From NCBI GenBank assembly GCA_029068555.1, contig JAIECJ010000079.1, forward strand, positions 1 to 42,717: DNA of 42,717 bases, written 5' to 3'. Below, piece after piece: positions 27,963-36,246 of the stretch (the stretch's first letter is position 1; each line of letters begins with the position of its first letter). The notes beneath the pieces are model-generated. The model searched no databases. It had not been told where the DNA came from and worked only from the letters and a program-made list of their open reading frames with translations. The position numbers were made by a program, and so were the translations under genes. The DNA comes from Lachnospiraceae bacterium. Its GTDB lineage: Bacteria > Bacillota > Clostridia > Lachnospirales > Lachnospiraceae.

Positions 27963-29453
27963 TCAATCTTTTTCTTCCGAACTCGCAGTCTTTTCATGCA
28001 GAAGTCCCATCTTCAACTCATAATAATCCGGTGTCATATCCATATAGTGTACATGCGGATTGATAAACCGCTGTTCCTCCTCCCAGATTTCCTCGCTGAG
28101 CTGCCGTTTGACGTACGCCCTGATTTCCTCAAGTGTGGGTAATTCATACACGCGTTTACCGTTCTCAAATATTTTAACCTGCAATGGTCTTGCCGTACAT
28201 CCTGTAAACTTGAGGTTGCGCCACGGCATATTGGGATCTACGAAACGGAACGGCGCACTCATGTCAATCTCCTCATCCGCCCGCGCAATCAGATCTGCCT
28301 TTGCCTTTCCATTTTGATCATAGATTCTGTATACTTTTTTCAGTCCGGGGTTGGTTATCTTTTCCACAGTACCTGAAATCTTAATGCGCGGCGTAAATAC
28401 ACCGTTTTCTTCAACTGCCGCTATCTTATATACCGCCCCGAGCAGCGCAAGCGTATCGTCGGAATAATCGCTAGTGGCTCCCGTGATAAGACGCTCGCCC
28501 ACACCGTAGCTGTCAATGCACGCCTTCTGTGTATTCAGGGAAGATATTGTATGCTCGTCCAGGCTGTTTGACACAATAATCATGCAGTCCGCAAGCCCTG
28601 CCTCATCCAGCATCTTTCTGACTTTCACCGACTGGTATGCCAGGTCGCCGCTGTCAATGCGGATGCCCTTTAACCGCTTCCCAATCGGCTCGAGCACCTC
28701 ATGCGCCACGCGGATTGCATTGGGCACTCCGGACTGCATCGTGTCATAGGTATCTACCAAAAGCACCGTATTGTCAGGATAATTAACCGCATAATTTTTA
28801 AACGCTTCATATTCATCCTTATAATACATCACCCAGCTGTGTGCCATGGTGCCGCCCACGGGAATGCCAAACATCTGCCCCGCAAGCACAGTCGCGGTTC
28901 CTGACGCGCCTCCAATATAGGACGCCCGCGCGCCGTACACTGCGGCATCCATATTGTGCGCCCTTCTGGCACCAAAGTCCGACACAGTCTTTCCCGCCGC
29001 TGCCTTGACAATGCGCGCAGTTTTGGTCGCCACAAGCGACTGATGATTCACCTGCGCAAGGATTGCTGTCTCCACCAGCTGCGCGTCGATAAGCGGTGCA
29101 ACCACTGTGATAACCGGTTCGTTAGGGTACATTATTGTTCCCTCCGTAAACGCATAGATATCACCCTGAAATCGAAAATCTTTAAGATAATCGAGAAATG
29201 CATCCGTAAATGTATTTAGCGAACGCAGATATGCCACATCTTCGTCCGAAAAGTGCAGATTTTCTATATACTCCACTATCTGCTCCAGCCCTGCAAAAAT
29301 GGTAAAACCGCCCCTGTCAGGATTTTTTCTGTAAAACACGTCAAACGCTACCCGTGCTTTCATGTCTCCATCATTGAAATAGCCGTTTGCCATGGTGAGC
29401 TCATACAAATCCATAACCATGGTTAGATTTCTTTTATCCGCCTGCTTCATCAT
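27963..29453 (-). CDS. pncB: Nicotinate phosphoribosyltransferase
   Basis: It makes nicotinate mononucleotide from nicotinate and PRPP with ATP, the entry step of NAD salvage (Preiss-Handler pathway), in the cytosol. The 496-residue protein shows family blocks: DLYELTMANGYF at 15-26, SDFGARRAH at 158-166, GGTMAHSW with His205 in the position of the catalytic phosphohistidine, DTYDT, and RIDSGDLAYQS near 270-285. Length and order fit the Gram-positive PncB group. The start has two adjacent ATG codons, with AAAGGA nine bases before the first. It has its own promoter and appears unrelated in pathway to the neighbours. Confidence 0.95.
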   Translation of the reverse strand: MMKQADKRNLTMVMDLYELTMANGYFNDGDMKARVAFDVFYRKNPDRGGFTIFAGLEQIVEYIENLHFSDEDVAYLRSLNTFTDAFLDYLKDFRFQGDIYAFTEGTIMYPNEPVITVVAPLIDAQLVETAILAQVNHQSLVATKTARIVKAAAGKTVSDFGARRAHNMDAAVYGARASYIGGASGTATVLAGQMFGIPVGGTMAHSWVMYYKDEYEAFKNYAVNYPDNTVLLVDTYDTMQSGVPNAIRVAHEVLEPIGKRLKGIRIDSGDLAYQSVKVRKMLDEAGLADCMIIVSNSLDEHTISSLNTQKACIDSYGVGERLITGATSDYSDDTLALLGAVYKIAAVEENGVFTPRIKISGTVEKITNPGLKKVYRIYDQNGKAKADLIARADEEIDMSAPFRFVDPNMPWRNLKFTGCTARPLQVKIFENGKRVYELPTLEEIRAYVKRQLSEEIWEEEQRFINPHVHYMDMTPDYYELKMGLLHEKTASSEEKD

Positions 29454-29497
29454 ATTGGTGCGTCCTTTCTTTATAAATATAAATAAATATATAAATT

Positions 29498-29526
29498 ATT
29501 ATACCAATTCTGTGCAGTATATTCAA
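29498..29526 (-). promoter_or_regulatory. Promoter of pncB
   Basis: On the minus strand a -35 TTGAAT (29521-29526), a 17-bp spacer and a perfect -10 TATAAT (29498-29503), about 45 bases before the pncB start. Confidence 0.75.
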
Positions 29527-29566
29527 TCTTTCATTATGTACGACCTAATTGATTTTTAGATTTCCC

Positions 29567-29595
29567 TTGTTTATTTTCTATATCCGTGCTATTTT
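29567..29595 (+). promoter_or_regulatory. Promoter of the DUF4317-TPM operon
   Basis: A -35 TTGTTT (29567-29572), a 17-bp spacer and an extended -10 TG-C-TATTTT (29590-29595). Transcription would begin just before the half-copy of the MITE-like repeat, so that repeat becomes the mRNA leader. It is back to back with the pncB promoter. Confidence 0.5.
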
Positions 29596-29625
29596 AAATA
29601 TGATGAAAAGACATTAGCGAAGCTT

Positions 29626-29717
29626 TAGCGCGTGTTTGAAAAATGCTTTCTGCCAGATGTGCGTCACAGCTTGTGGGAGATTTGTGCCAAATGAAGGAAG
29701 CATAGCGGGCTATGTAA
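29626..29717. repeat. Half copy of the MITE-like element
   Basis: About 92 bases match the left half of the element at 1169-1353, from the terminal repeat (TAGCGCGTGTTTGAAAAAT, one change) through CATAGCGGGCTATGTAA; the match then ends abruptly. The right half and the second terminal repeat are missing. It ends 25 bases before the DUF4317 start and keeps the CATAGC/GCTATG hairpin. Confidence 0.85.
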
Positions 29718-29742
29718 GGAAAATAAGAAACGGAGAATGCAA

Positions 29743-31056
29743 ATGCTGAGAAACAAAGATATCCTCGAGTTAAAAAAGCGTTTTAAGAAGGAATCCTGCA
29801 CCATCACAAAAATGTGCGGATGTTATGTGGATGCGAACAAGAACAAAATAGTGGAATTGAACGAGACTTTCCTGAATCTCGAAGATGAAGAATTTTTCAA
29901 ATATCTTGAAATTGCCAAAAAAGCACTTTCAGGCACAATCGGCAATAACCTTTTGGAATTAAGCTTTGCTGACAAGGAAGAAGATCCGGGCGGGAAGCAG
30001 CAGTATCTTCTGGGACTTCGCGAAAGCGGACTGAAAAATCCGGAATTGCTGGAGCACCTTTATGACATGATTATTGAAAATTACGATTATGTCGGCAATT
30101 ATCTGATCCTTGTTTTCCACGATGCATATGATGTCATGACTAAGACAAATGATGACTTGAAACTCGACGAATCCGAGGAAGTGTTCACCTATCTGCTGTG
30201 CGCGATTTGCCCTGTAAATCTCTCAAAGCCAGGGCTTGGGTACCGCGCCGACCTAAACCGCATCGGCGTGCGGATTCAGGACTGGGTTGTCGGCGTTCCT
30301 GATGTGGGATTCCTGTTTCCCTCCTTTATCGAGCGGTCTACAGATATTCATTCCCTTACATATTATGTCAGGGATGCAAAGGATTCCCACAGGGACTTTA
30401 TCGAAGCCGCGCTTGGGTGCGGTGCAAAGCGGACGGCTACAGAAGAACACAATGCGTTCAGCAGCATTGTGAAAACTGCCATTGCGCCTGTCATTGAAAA
30501 TACCGACGAAATACTGCTGAACATACAGGAAAAGCTAAATGACCTCGCCGAGGAGCACGAGGCTGCGATGGAAGACTTGGTTGTTGTGGAGCCGGAGGCA
30601 TTTACGCTTACCACAGATATTATTAAGGAAGTGTTTGCAGACTCCGAAATCCCCGATGCTGCCGTTATGCAGATACAGGAGCATTTTGCGGAAGAATTTA
30701 GCGATAAGCCGCCTGTCATCAAAAATCTGGTAAACGAAAAGGCGATTGAGAAGAACAACAAGGAAAAGAAGGAAATGAAGCTTCTTGAGGAAGTTGCTTC
30801 TCTAAAGCAGGAGCTGAAGGACTCAAAGCAGGAAAATGAAGAAAAATCTGAGCAGATTGAAACGCTTGTCAGGATGGAAGCGCCTGTCGACCCGGAGGAG
30901 GCCAGAAGCTGGGCGGAGGTTTTTCTGCGCATGAAGCCTGAGAAGGCTGAGAAAATCAAATATGAGACAATTGACGGTCAAAACTATCTAATGATTCCGA
31001 TGGAAGAAGACGAGCACATTAACCTCAACGGAGTCGAAAAACAAATAGAAAAATAG
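29743..31056 (+). CDS. DUF4317 family protein
   Basis: The 437-residue soluble protein begins MLRNKDILELKKRFKKESCTI and continues CGCYVDANKNKIVELNETFLNLEDEEFFKYLEI, the typical opening of DUF4317, a family common in Lachnospiraceae with no known function. Residues about 335-385 form a charged coiled coil (NEKAIEKNNKEKKEMKLLEE...LKQELKDSKQENEEK). There are no signal peptide or membrane segments. The start at 29743 is seven bases after CGGAG; an ATG six bases earlier is too close to that site. Its stop overlaps the ribosome site of the next gene, so the two form an operon. Family recognised; role unknown. Confidence 0.85.
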   Translation: MLRNKDILELKKRFKKESCTITKMCGCYVDANKNKIVELNETFLNLEDEEFFKYLEIAKKALSGTIGNNLLELSFADKEEDPGGKQQYLLGLRESGLKNPELLEHLYDMIIENYDYVGNYLILVFHDAYDVMTKTNDDLKLDESEEVFTYLLCAICPVNLSKPGLGYRADLNRIGVRIQDWVVGVPDVGFLFPSFIERSTDIHSLTYYVRDAKDSHRDFIEAALGCGAKRTATEEHNAFSSIVKTAIAPVIENTDEILLNIQEKLNDLAEEHEAAMEDLVVVEPEAFTLTTDIIKEVFADSEIPDAAVMQIQEHFAEEFSDKPPVIKNLVNEKAIEKNNKEKKEMKLLEEVASLKQELKDSKQENEEKSEQIETLVRMEAPVDPEEARSWAEVFLRMKPEKAEKIKYETIDGQNYLMIPMEEDEHINLNGVEKQIEK

Positions 31057-31070
31057 GAGGATAGCCAATC

Positions 31071-32084
31071 ATGCCAAGAGCAGGTTCAGGCGGAAGCCGT
31101 TCAACGGGCCGCCGCTCATCAGGAGGTCACTCATCATCGCGCACTTCAGGCGGACACCGTGTAAGCAGCGGCAGTCGTGCCAGAGCAGGAGGTGGACACA
31201 GTTCAGGATTTCATTCCAGTTCCGGCACCTCATACCACAGCAGGGGACCGTCATTTCACGGCGCACCTCCGCCGCCTCCGCCGCCATTTGGCGGTCCAGG
31301 AATGCCCCCGCCGCCTCCGCCATCGTACGGCTACCGCAGAAGACGGTACTACCGAAACTATTCTGGCGGCAGCTCCTCTGGTTCCCTGTCGTCAGTTATC
31401 GCACTGATTATTATACTTTCGGTAATGTTTGCCCTTTTTTCAGTGTTTACCGCCGGAATGTCGTCGGGCCGGTCCGGCAGATCCTCTATTCCCGCCAGCA
31501 CAAGAAACCGCAGCAAATTAAGCTCTGGCGTTTTATTTGACAGCAATTGTATTGTCGATGAGCTCGGCTGGTTTGACTCTGTCTACAGAGCCGGCACAAG
31601 GCTTAAAACATTCTATGACAAGACAGGTGTGCAGCCATATATTGTTCTGTTAAAATATCGTCCTGAGCTGTCTACTGACATACAGAAAGAAAACTATGCG
31701 CAGGAATATTATGAAAATCATATTGACAACGAAGACACGTTCCTTTATATGTATTTTGCCGAAAAAGACCAGGACTATGATGTCGGATATATGTGCTACG
31801 TGAACGGAAAGCGGGTGGATTCTGTGATGGATGCCGAGGCTGTAGATATTTTCTGGGGATATATTGACCGGTACTGGTATGATGATCTGTCAACGGATGC
31901 CTTGTTTGAGCAGGCTTTCACCAAAACTGCAGAAACCATTATGACAAAGTCAAAGACACCGACAGACATTGTCTTTGTCATCATCGCAGGCGTTGTGGTT
32001 ATCTGCATTATTACCGTCATCACCGCCATGGTTGTCAAACGCCGAAATGAGCGTGAACACGCAGGGGAAACGCAGCAGTTTTAA
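31071..32084 (+). CDS. Membrane protein with polyproline head and TPM-like domain
   Basis: The 337 residues read as follows. 1-64 are Gly/Ser/Arg/His-rich and low complexity. 66-72 and 79-84 are two pure proline runs separated by FGGPGM. One membrane helix lies near 107-127. A TPM/DUF-like globular domain spans about 150-295 with LGWFDS, LKTFYDKTGVQPYIVLL and DVGYMCYVNG. A second helix lies near 300-322, followed by a short charged tail. TPM domains occur in membrane proteins of bacteria and in plant thylakoid proteins linked to photosystem repair; the bacterial role is unclear. AGGAGG at 31055-31060 overlaps the DUF4317 stop, showing tight coupling. The polyproline head could bind partner proteins, which is inference. 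Confidence 0.75.
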   Translation: MPRAGSGGSRSTGRRSSGGHSSSRTSGGHRVSSGSRARAGGGHSSGFHSSSGTSYHSRGPSFHGAPPPPPPPFGGPGMPPPPPPSYGYRRRRYYRNYSGGSSSGSLSSVIALIIILSVMFALFSVFTAGMSSGRSGRSSIPASTRNRSKLSSGVLFDSNCIVDELGWFDSVYRAGTRLKTFYDKTGVQPYIVLLKYRPELSTDIQKENYAQEYYENHIDNEDTFLYMYFAEKDQDYDVGYMCYVNGKRVDSVMDAEAVDIFWGYIDRYWYDDLSTDALFEQAFTKTAETIMTKSKTPTDIVFVIIAGVVVICIITVITAMVVKRRNEREHAGETQQF

Positions 32085-32126
32085 ATTATACAGCGAACAA
32101 CACGGACAAGTGATATGAATCGTTTA

Positions 32127-32157
32127 TGGTACAAAGTCCCCTAGGGACTTTGTACCA
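32127..32157. terminator. Perfect 14-bp hairpin between convergent genes
   Basis: TGGTACAAAGTCCC and its exact reverse complement enclose a three-base loop. It lies between the convergent stops of the TPM gene and the histidine kinase. There is no immediate T-run; a TTTTT comes 13 bases later on the plus strand. A second IR, TTTTGAC/GTCAAAA (32171-32189), overlaps the kinase stop. Probably a shared terminator region. Confidence 0.6.
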
Positions 32158-32183
32158 CCATACACCCACTTTTTGACGCACTG

Positions 32184-33455
32184 TCAAAATTCCCTGAAAT
32201 TTAATACAATTATCAGCGAAAAAATCCCATCCCTGCTCTCAGCAATTGCCTCTCCCTGATACTTGTCTGCAATTTTTTGAATTGATTTTAAACCATATCC
32301 ATGTCTTTGTTTATCCTGTTTTGTAGACATTAACATCCCCGTCCTGTCCCTCTTTACTTCATGTTCACATGGATTTTTTATGACAATTATCCAAGATTCT
32401 TTTTTCACCCCCATTGAAATTTCAATTACTTTGTCGCTGCTTCTGCATTCTTTTACAGCCTCAATCGCGTTATCAATTGCATTCCCAAGAACAACACCTA
32501 TATCGCAGATATCTATCGGGAGTTCGTTTGGTATAAAAATTTTCAGCCGGAATTTTATCCCGTATTCACTTGCCACTGCGTACTTAAAATTAATAAGGGC
32601 ATCCACAGTGCTGTTTCCGCTGTCAGATATCTTTTCTGTCCTTTCATAGTTCTGAATAATCATGTCCAAATTCTTAGAAAGGCCTTCAACATCCCTTTCC
32701 GCAATGCATCCTTTTAAAGAAACAAGCTCGTTTACCAAATCGTGTTTTTCTCTATAAAATTCTTGCATAATCTTTTTCTGCTCTGCAGTATTTCCTGAAA
32801 TAATTTCAACTTGCTGCGCATACACGGCGTTGTCACACTCATACATAAAAATCGCATTCATCTTTATATACAATTCAAAAATCATCATGTTGAATACAAG
32901 AAGTATAATTATTGTACAGACTAAAGAAAAAGTATGTGCCTTTGTGTAAAACACATTGACCGCTATGTAAATACTTCCGACAGGAAAAGATAATAAGTAA
33001 AAGTAAAAATTATTTGGAACAAGCTCCCCCTTCTGCCTGCTTCGATACGATGATACAGCATAAATAAACATAATCACCAGAAGCTCGGAGATAACCGCCC
33101 CTGCAGCATCCAGACCTTCTGGTCTGTCTGATATGATATTCAGGATAAAAAACACAAGAAGCTCAGTCAGTGCCCACACTGCCGAAAGCATTACCAGCAA
33201 AAAATACTTCTGTTTTCCGGCACAGTGATATCCTGATACAGCTATCAGCAAAATAAGTACAACATTACATATTGTCATCCACACATTACCATTTCCCTCG
33301 TTCATCTGAACATACATCTGGAATATGCAGAAAAATGTCCATGCTGCAGCAAATCTGACTGATAATTTCTTTTTTTCAAAAAAACTGCCCCAAAATCTTC
33401 TGACAATCCACATGGTTGCCATAACCATTACTGCATTTAATATGACCCGCCCCAT
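32184..33455 (-). CDS. AgrC-type sensor histidine kinase (GHKL, six or more TM helices)
   Basis: The 423-residue protein has a polytopic N-terminal half (about 1-200, six to seven hydrophobic helices) and a cytoplasmic kinase part. The H-box REKHDLVNEL places the phospho-His at 238, the N-box is LGNAIDNAIEA (Asn325), and the G-box is RHGYGLKSIQKIADKYQG (385-400). This is the HPK10/AgrC layout used for cyclic peptide pheromones in Firmicutes. AGGAGG eight bases before the ATG sets the start. It lies downstream of the LytTR regulator on the same strand but has its own -10 and a direct-repeat site in the 144-bp gap. The ligand may be the AgrD peptide at the right end of the window, 9 kb away; that pairing is inference. 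Confidence 0.88.
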   Translation of the reverse strand: MGRVILNAVMVMATMWIVRRFWGSFFEKKKLSVRFAAAWTFFCIFQMYVQMNEGNGNVWMTICNVVLILLIAVSGYHCAGKQKYFLLVMLSAVWALTELLVFFILNIISDRPEGLDAAGAVISELLVIMFIYAVSSYRSRQKGELVPNNFYFYLLSFPVGSIYIAVNVFYTKAHTFSLVCTIIILLVFNMMIFELYIKMNAIFMYECDNAVYAQQVEIISGNTAEQKKIMQEFYREKHDLVNELVSLKGCIAERDVEGLSKNLDMIIQNYERTEKISDSGNSTVDALINFKYAVASEYGIKFRLKIFIPNELPIDICDIGVVLGNAIDNAIEAVKECRSSDKVIEISMGVKKESWIIVIKNPCEHEVKRDRTGMLMSTKQDKQRHGYGLKSIQKIADKYQGEAIAESRDGIFSLIIVLNFREF

Positions 33456-33510
33456 ACACTTTTCCTCCTGACAGCCTGCCCTGTCCCAAATGAACTATTT
33501 TATGTATCCA

Positions 33511-33572
33511 ATTATACTTTGTTTAAGTACTGATTACTTTTCGCTGTCAAAAAGACGATATTTGCCGTCAAA
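33511..33572 (-). promoter_or_regulatory. Activator-type promoter with 21-bp-spaced direct repeats before the kinase gene
   Basis: On the minus strand the -10 is a perfect TATAAT (33511-33516), but the -35 position holds a poor AAGTAA (33534-33539). Directly upstream lie two repeats, TTTGACAGCGAA (33540-33551) and TTTGACGGCAAA (33561-33572), 10 of 12 identical and exactly 21 bp apart, two helical turns. This is the geometry of LytTR/AgrA-activated promoters. The repeats only loosely fit the LytTR consensus. Autoregulation by the adjacent LytTR protein is the natural hypothesis. Confidence 0.55.
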
Positions 33573-33599
33573 TTTACTTTTTTGCGCTCATGACCGCCA

Positions 33600-34328
33600 C
33601 TATATATGCACTTCATCCCCCAGCAATTTACTGTATTGTTCGCCAAACGTTTTCTGCCTGTCCTCACTGATTGGCAGCCTAGTCCCTGTTGTCAGGGTTA
33701 CATCTGTTTTTGAACGTGATTTTATGTGATGATAATTTACAAGAAATGACTGGTGGGTTCTTAGAAATGGAATTTTTCCTCTGGAAATCTGCGTTTGTGT
33801 GTCTGACAATTTCCCATTAAAGACTTCCACGGCACCGTTTCTTGTATGGATATTAATTTTGTGCCCTCTGCTCTCAAAGTAAAGGATGTCTATACATGGA
33901 ATTTTGTACTCATTGTTTTTATAGTGATATATAAAATAAAATTTCTTGTTTCCGATTTTCCTGCATGCATCCAGAAAGACATCTGTAAAAAGCTTCGGAT
34001 CAATCGGTTTCTTGATGAAAGCAAAGACATCGAGCCGGAATAGCTCCATCACATAACTGTCATATCCCGATACATAAATCAATATCACATTCTCATCCAT
34101 CCTTCTAATACTTTTCGCCGTCGTTATCCCATCCCCGTCCTTCATCTGAATGTCAAAATATATCAGATCATACATGGTTCCGTTTACTATTTCCTTTTCG
34201 AGTGACTTTCCACAATAAAATACATCTGTATCCACAATAATATTTTCTTTCATACAAATACTTAAAATCAAATTTTCTATCTGGCTGGCAATCCTGTTTT
34301 CATCATCGCAAATAGCAACCTTTATCAT
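33600..34328 (-). CDS. LytTR-family (AgrA-type) response regulator
   Basis: The 242 residues comprise an N-terminal receiver (1-120) with acidic pair DD (8-9), phospho-acceptor Asp59 (LIYFDIQMKDGDG) and the conserved Lys in FIKKPID, then a LytTR DNA-binding domain (about 135-236; FESRGHKINIHT, FLRTHQSFLVNYHHI). Such proteins bind paired direct repeats and activate transcription. The start at 34328 is seven bases after GGGAGG; an upstream in-frame ATG at 34352 would precede the site. The kinase gene follows. Its likely targets include the repeats before the kinase gene. Confidence 0.92.
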   Translation of the reverse strand: MIKVAICDDENRIASQIENLILSICMKENIIVDTDVFYCGKSLEKEIVNGTMYDLIYFDIQMKDGDGITTAKSIRRMDENVILIYVSGYDSYVMELFRLDVFAFIKKPIDPKLFTDVFLDACRKIGNKKFYFIYHYKNNEYKIPCIDILYFESRGHKINIHTRNGAVEVFNGKLSDTQTQISRGKIPFLRTHQSFLVNYHHIKSRSKTDVTLTTGTRLPISEDRQKTFGEQYSKLLGDEVHI

Positions 34329-34416
34329 CTGCATTCCTCCCACGCTGAACAATCCAAAATGACTACAATGTTCTGAAAGCTACCCAGTTCAATATTCACT
34401 TAACCGCTGATTACTT

Positions 34417-34456
34417 GGTTCTTCCTGAATTTGAAACGTCAAATCCAGAAAGAACC
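34417..34456. other. 18-bp hairpin between secreted-protein and regulator genes
   Basis: 34417-34434 and 34439-34456 are reverse complements at 16 of 18 positions, around the loop AACG. It follows the stop of the secreted protein on the minus strand without a T-run. It is directly adjacent to the box AAGTAATCAG (34407-34416, minus strand), which recurs before the kinase gene (33530-33539). Confidence 0.6.
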
Positions 34457-34474
34457 GTAAATGAAAATTAGATC

Positions 34475-34936
34475 TTAATAAGAATTGAAATTACGAAATG
34501 TAACTGATTCGGAACCGGACTTAGCATGTACAGTTCCGGAAAATACTAGCTTATATTCTCCCTGTCCATATGACTTAAAGCTTCCGCTGCACCGAACCTT
34601 TGATCCAGACAAATTAACTTCTGTCGATTCTTTTTCCTCGAAGTCACCATTTGCTTTCTTTTTGTACAGGGTCATTGTTCCAGATACCCCGGTAACCTCC
34701 GAAATTCCCCGTATATACATATCATAAGCAACCTCTGCATCACTCGGATATACGCCAATATCAGCGCTTTGAACATACGTAAACCGGGGATTTATTTCTT
34801 CGAACTTCCCATTGTTGTCTTCACAAACCATGGCAATTTCCGAACTGCTCTCAGCACGCACAGTTTGTGCAGGCAGACATTCTAATGTAACGGCTAATGC
34901 TGACAACATTATCGCTGGAATAAATACACGTCTCAT
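34475..34936 (-). CDS. Small secreted protein
   Basis: The 153-residue protein has a signal peptide (MRRVFIPAIMLSALAVTLECLP..., ending VRAE, cleavage near residue 29). The mature part is about 125 residues and beta-rich (FTYVQSADIGVYPSDAEVAYD; VSGTMTLYKKK; GEYKLVFSGTVHAKSG). It resembles small exported proteins often found near agr/LytTR genes in Lachnospiraceae, but I cannot name a family. The start at 34936 is eight bases after AAAAGGAG; an earlier ATG at 34993 has no site. It lies 97 bases after the anti-sigma gene and probably belongs to that transcript, so it may be a sigma-controlled product. Confidence 0.7.
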   Translation of the reverse strand: MRRVFIPAIMLSALAVTLECLPAQTVRAESSSEIAMVCEDNNGKFEEINPRFTYVQSADIGVYPSDAEVAYDMYIRGISEVTGVSGTMTLYKKKANGDFEEKESTEVNLSGSKVRCSGSFKSYGQGEYKLVFSGTVHAKSGSESVTFRNFNSY

Positions 34937-35033
34937 AGCAAAATCTCCTTTTCTAATAATTTGATGCCGGAAATATTGCAATTTCCTGCGCACCTACATA
35001 TATAAACGTTTACCCGGCAATATTTTCTACAGA

Positions 35034-35714
35034 TTATTTTACATTTTCTGCTATTTTTTTCATTGTAGCTTTGTCCAGCATGGAAGCAATATAAAAACTG
35101 CCTTCTTCCGTACTCCATGCGATATAATGATCAAAGTTTGATAATTCTGACTCAAAATACTTTCCATATACACTATTTATCTGTATATCACTAATCTGAT
35201 AATGTTCATTATCAAGATATATTGTTCTATTATCACTAAAATATCCTATTTCTATTTCATTTCCCAGGCTGTCCTTATATATCATGTTCATGCCATCCTT
35301 ATTTGACTCCGTTTTTTCCAGACTGTATCCTTCCGGCACAAACCCAATCTCAAAGTTTTTTCTGCTGTCATTTAATGACTGAAAATCATACTGGACAAAT
35401 GTTTCATAAATATGTACGATAACATTTTTGCAGGAAGCCCGAACCTCGTCAAACTGCAGGAGAATCAAAAACACAGTGCCCGCCACAACAAGCAGCAGAG
35501 ACGATGCTCTCCATGCATAATTCGCAAGTTTCCTCATTTTAGTCAGTTGCCGGTAGTGTCTGATTACCCTGTTCATCTTTCTGTCATACTGTTCGGGAAC
35601 TTCTATTTGATTTATTACTTCCCTTGACGGATAATCTTTTATTTCATTATAACTGTTTTCAACAACTGCCGCCTTTAGTACCGCATCCCATATCCCGTCA
35701 AATTTGTCCTGCAT
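35034..35714 (-). CDS. DUF4367 membrane protein, probable anti-sigma factor
   Basis: The 226-residue protein has a cytoplasmic part (1-65), one membrane helix near 68-88 (WRASSLLLVVAGTVFLILL) and an extracytoplasmic DUF4367-like domain (about 115-226; FVPEGYSLEKTES, NEIEIGYFSDNRTI). The gene overlaps the end of the sigma-factor gene by 17 bases, an arrangement typical of a sigma factor with its membrane-bound inhibitor. It would hold the sigma factor until an envelope signal arrives; that role is inferred from layout and topology. No zinc-binding HxxxCxxC motif is visible, so it is not a classic ZAS protein. Confidence 0.75.
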   Translation of the reverse strand: MQDKFDGIWDAVLKAAVVENSYNEIKDYPSREVINQIEVPEQYDRKMNRVIRHYRQLTKMRKLANYAWRASSLLLVVAGTVFLILLQFDEVRASCKNVIVHIYETFVQYDFQSLNDSRKNFEIGFVPEGYSLEKTESNKDGMNMIYKDSLGNEIEIGYFSDNRTIYLDNEHYQISDIQINSVYGKYFESELSNFDHYIAWSTEEGSFYIASMLDKATMKKIAENVK

Positions 35715-36246
35715 TTTCCTTCTCTCCTAACCGTGCGCGCAGCATTTTTTTCGCCCTGTAAAGTCTCATCTCCACTGTCTTTTTCTTAATTTTCAAAAAT
35801 GCTGCGATTTCATCATCTGTAAATTCATTCACATACTTTAGCTCCAGTACGGATTTGTATATATCATCCAGTTGACCAATTTCATCCGCCAGCTGCATAA
35901 TCTGCTCCTTGTTAATGATATATTGCTCGATATTGCCTGCATTGTTTCCTATCGAGGGTACATCCTCCATCAATTCTTCCTGGTTTTTGCTATATTTTCG
36001 CAGATAACTCATGCAGTAATTCCGCACGATTGTTATCACGTAGTTCTGTGTCTTTTTAAAGTCAGCCAGATCAATATTGTCCAGGTGGTCGGCAAGTTTT
36101 ATGTATATATCCTGCGACAAGTCCTCAATCGTATGCTCATCTATCGGGAAGCGCTTCAATGTGTAATAAACCGTTTTGCCATAAGTCTCATATAAAGCAA
36201 TAAACTTATCCTTTTCTTCCTCGGTATCAAATACCAAAGTTATCAT
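35698..36246 (-). CDS. ECF-like RNA polymerase sigma factor
   Basis: The 182 residues include region 2 at about 15-85 (FIALYETYGKTVYYTLKRF, IEDLSQDIYIKL, NYVITIVRNYCMSYLRK) and region 4 at about 125-178 (LDDIYKSVLELKYVNEFTDDEIAAFLKIKKKTVEMRLYRAKKMLRARL), with a short linker, the sigma-70 family layout. It overlaps the XRE gene by four bases (ATGA) and the anti-sigma gene by 17, so all three are translationally coupled. Its promoter targets are unknown; the secreted protein downstream is a candidate. Confidence 0.9.
   Translation of the reverse strand: MITLVFDTEEEKDKFIALYETYGKTVYYTLKRFPIDEHTIEDLSQDIYIKLADHLDNIDLADFKKTQNYVITIVRNYCMSYLRKYSKNQEELMEDVPSIGNNAGNIEQYIINKEQIMQLADEIGQLDDIYKSVLELKYVNEFTDDEIAAFLKIKKKTVEMRLYRAKKMLRARLGEKENAGQI

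Noticed and set aside
30363-30959. Minus-strand Ser-rich frame of 198 codons in the DUF4317 gene
   Set aside because: Antisense of a Glu/Lys/Ala-rich coding region, which creates long Ser/Phe-rich shadow frames; no ribosome site.
32171-32189. TTTTGAC/GTCAAAA as a second regulator site
   Set aside because: It is an inverted rather than direct repeat and overlaps the kinase stop codon; a terminator stem is more likely.
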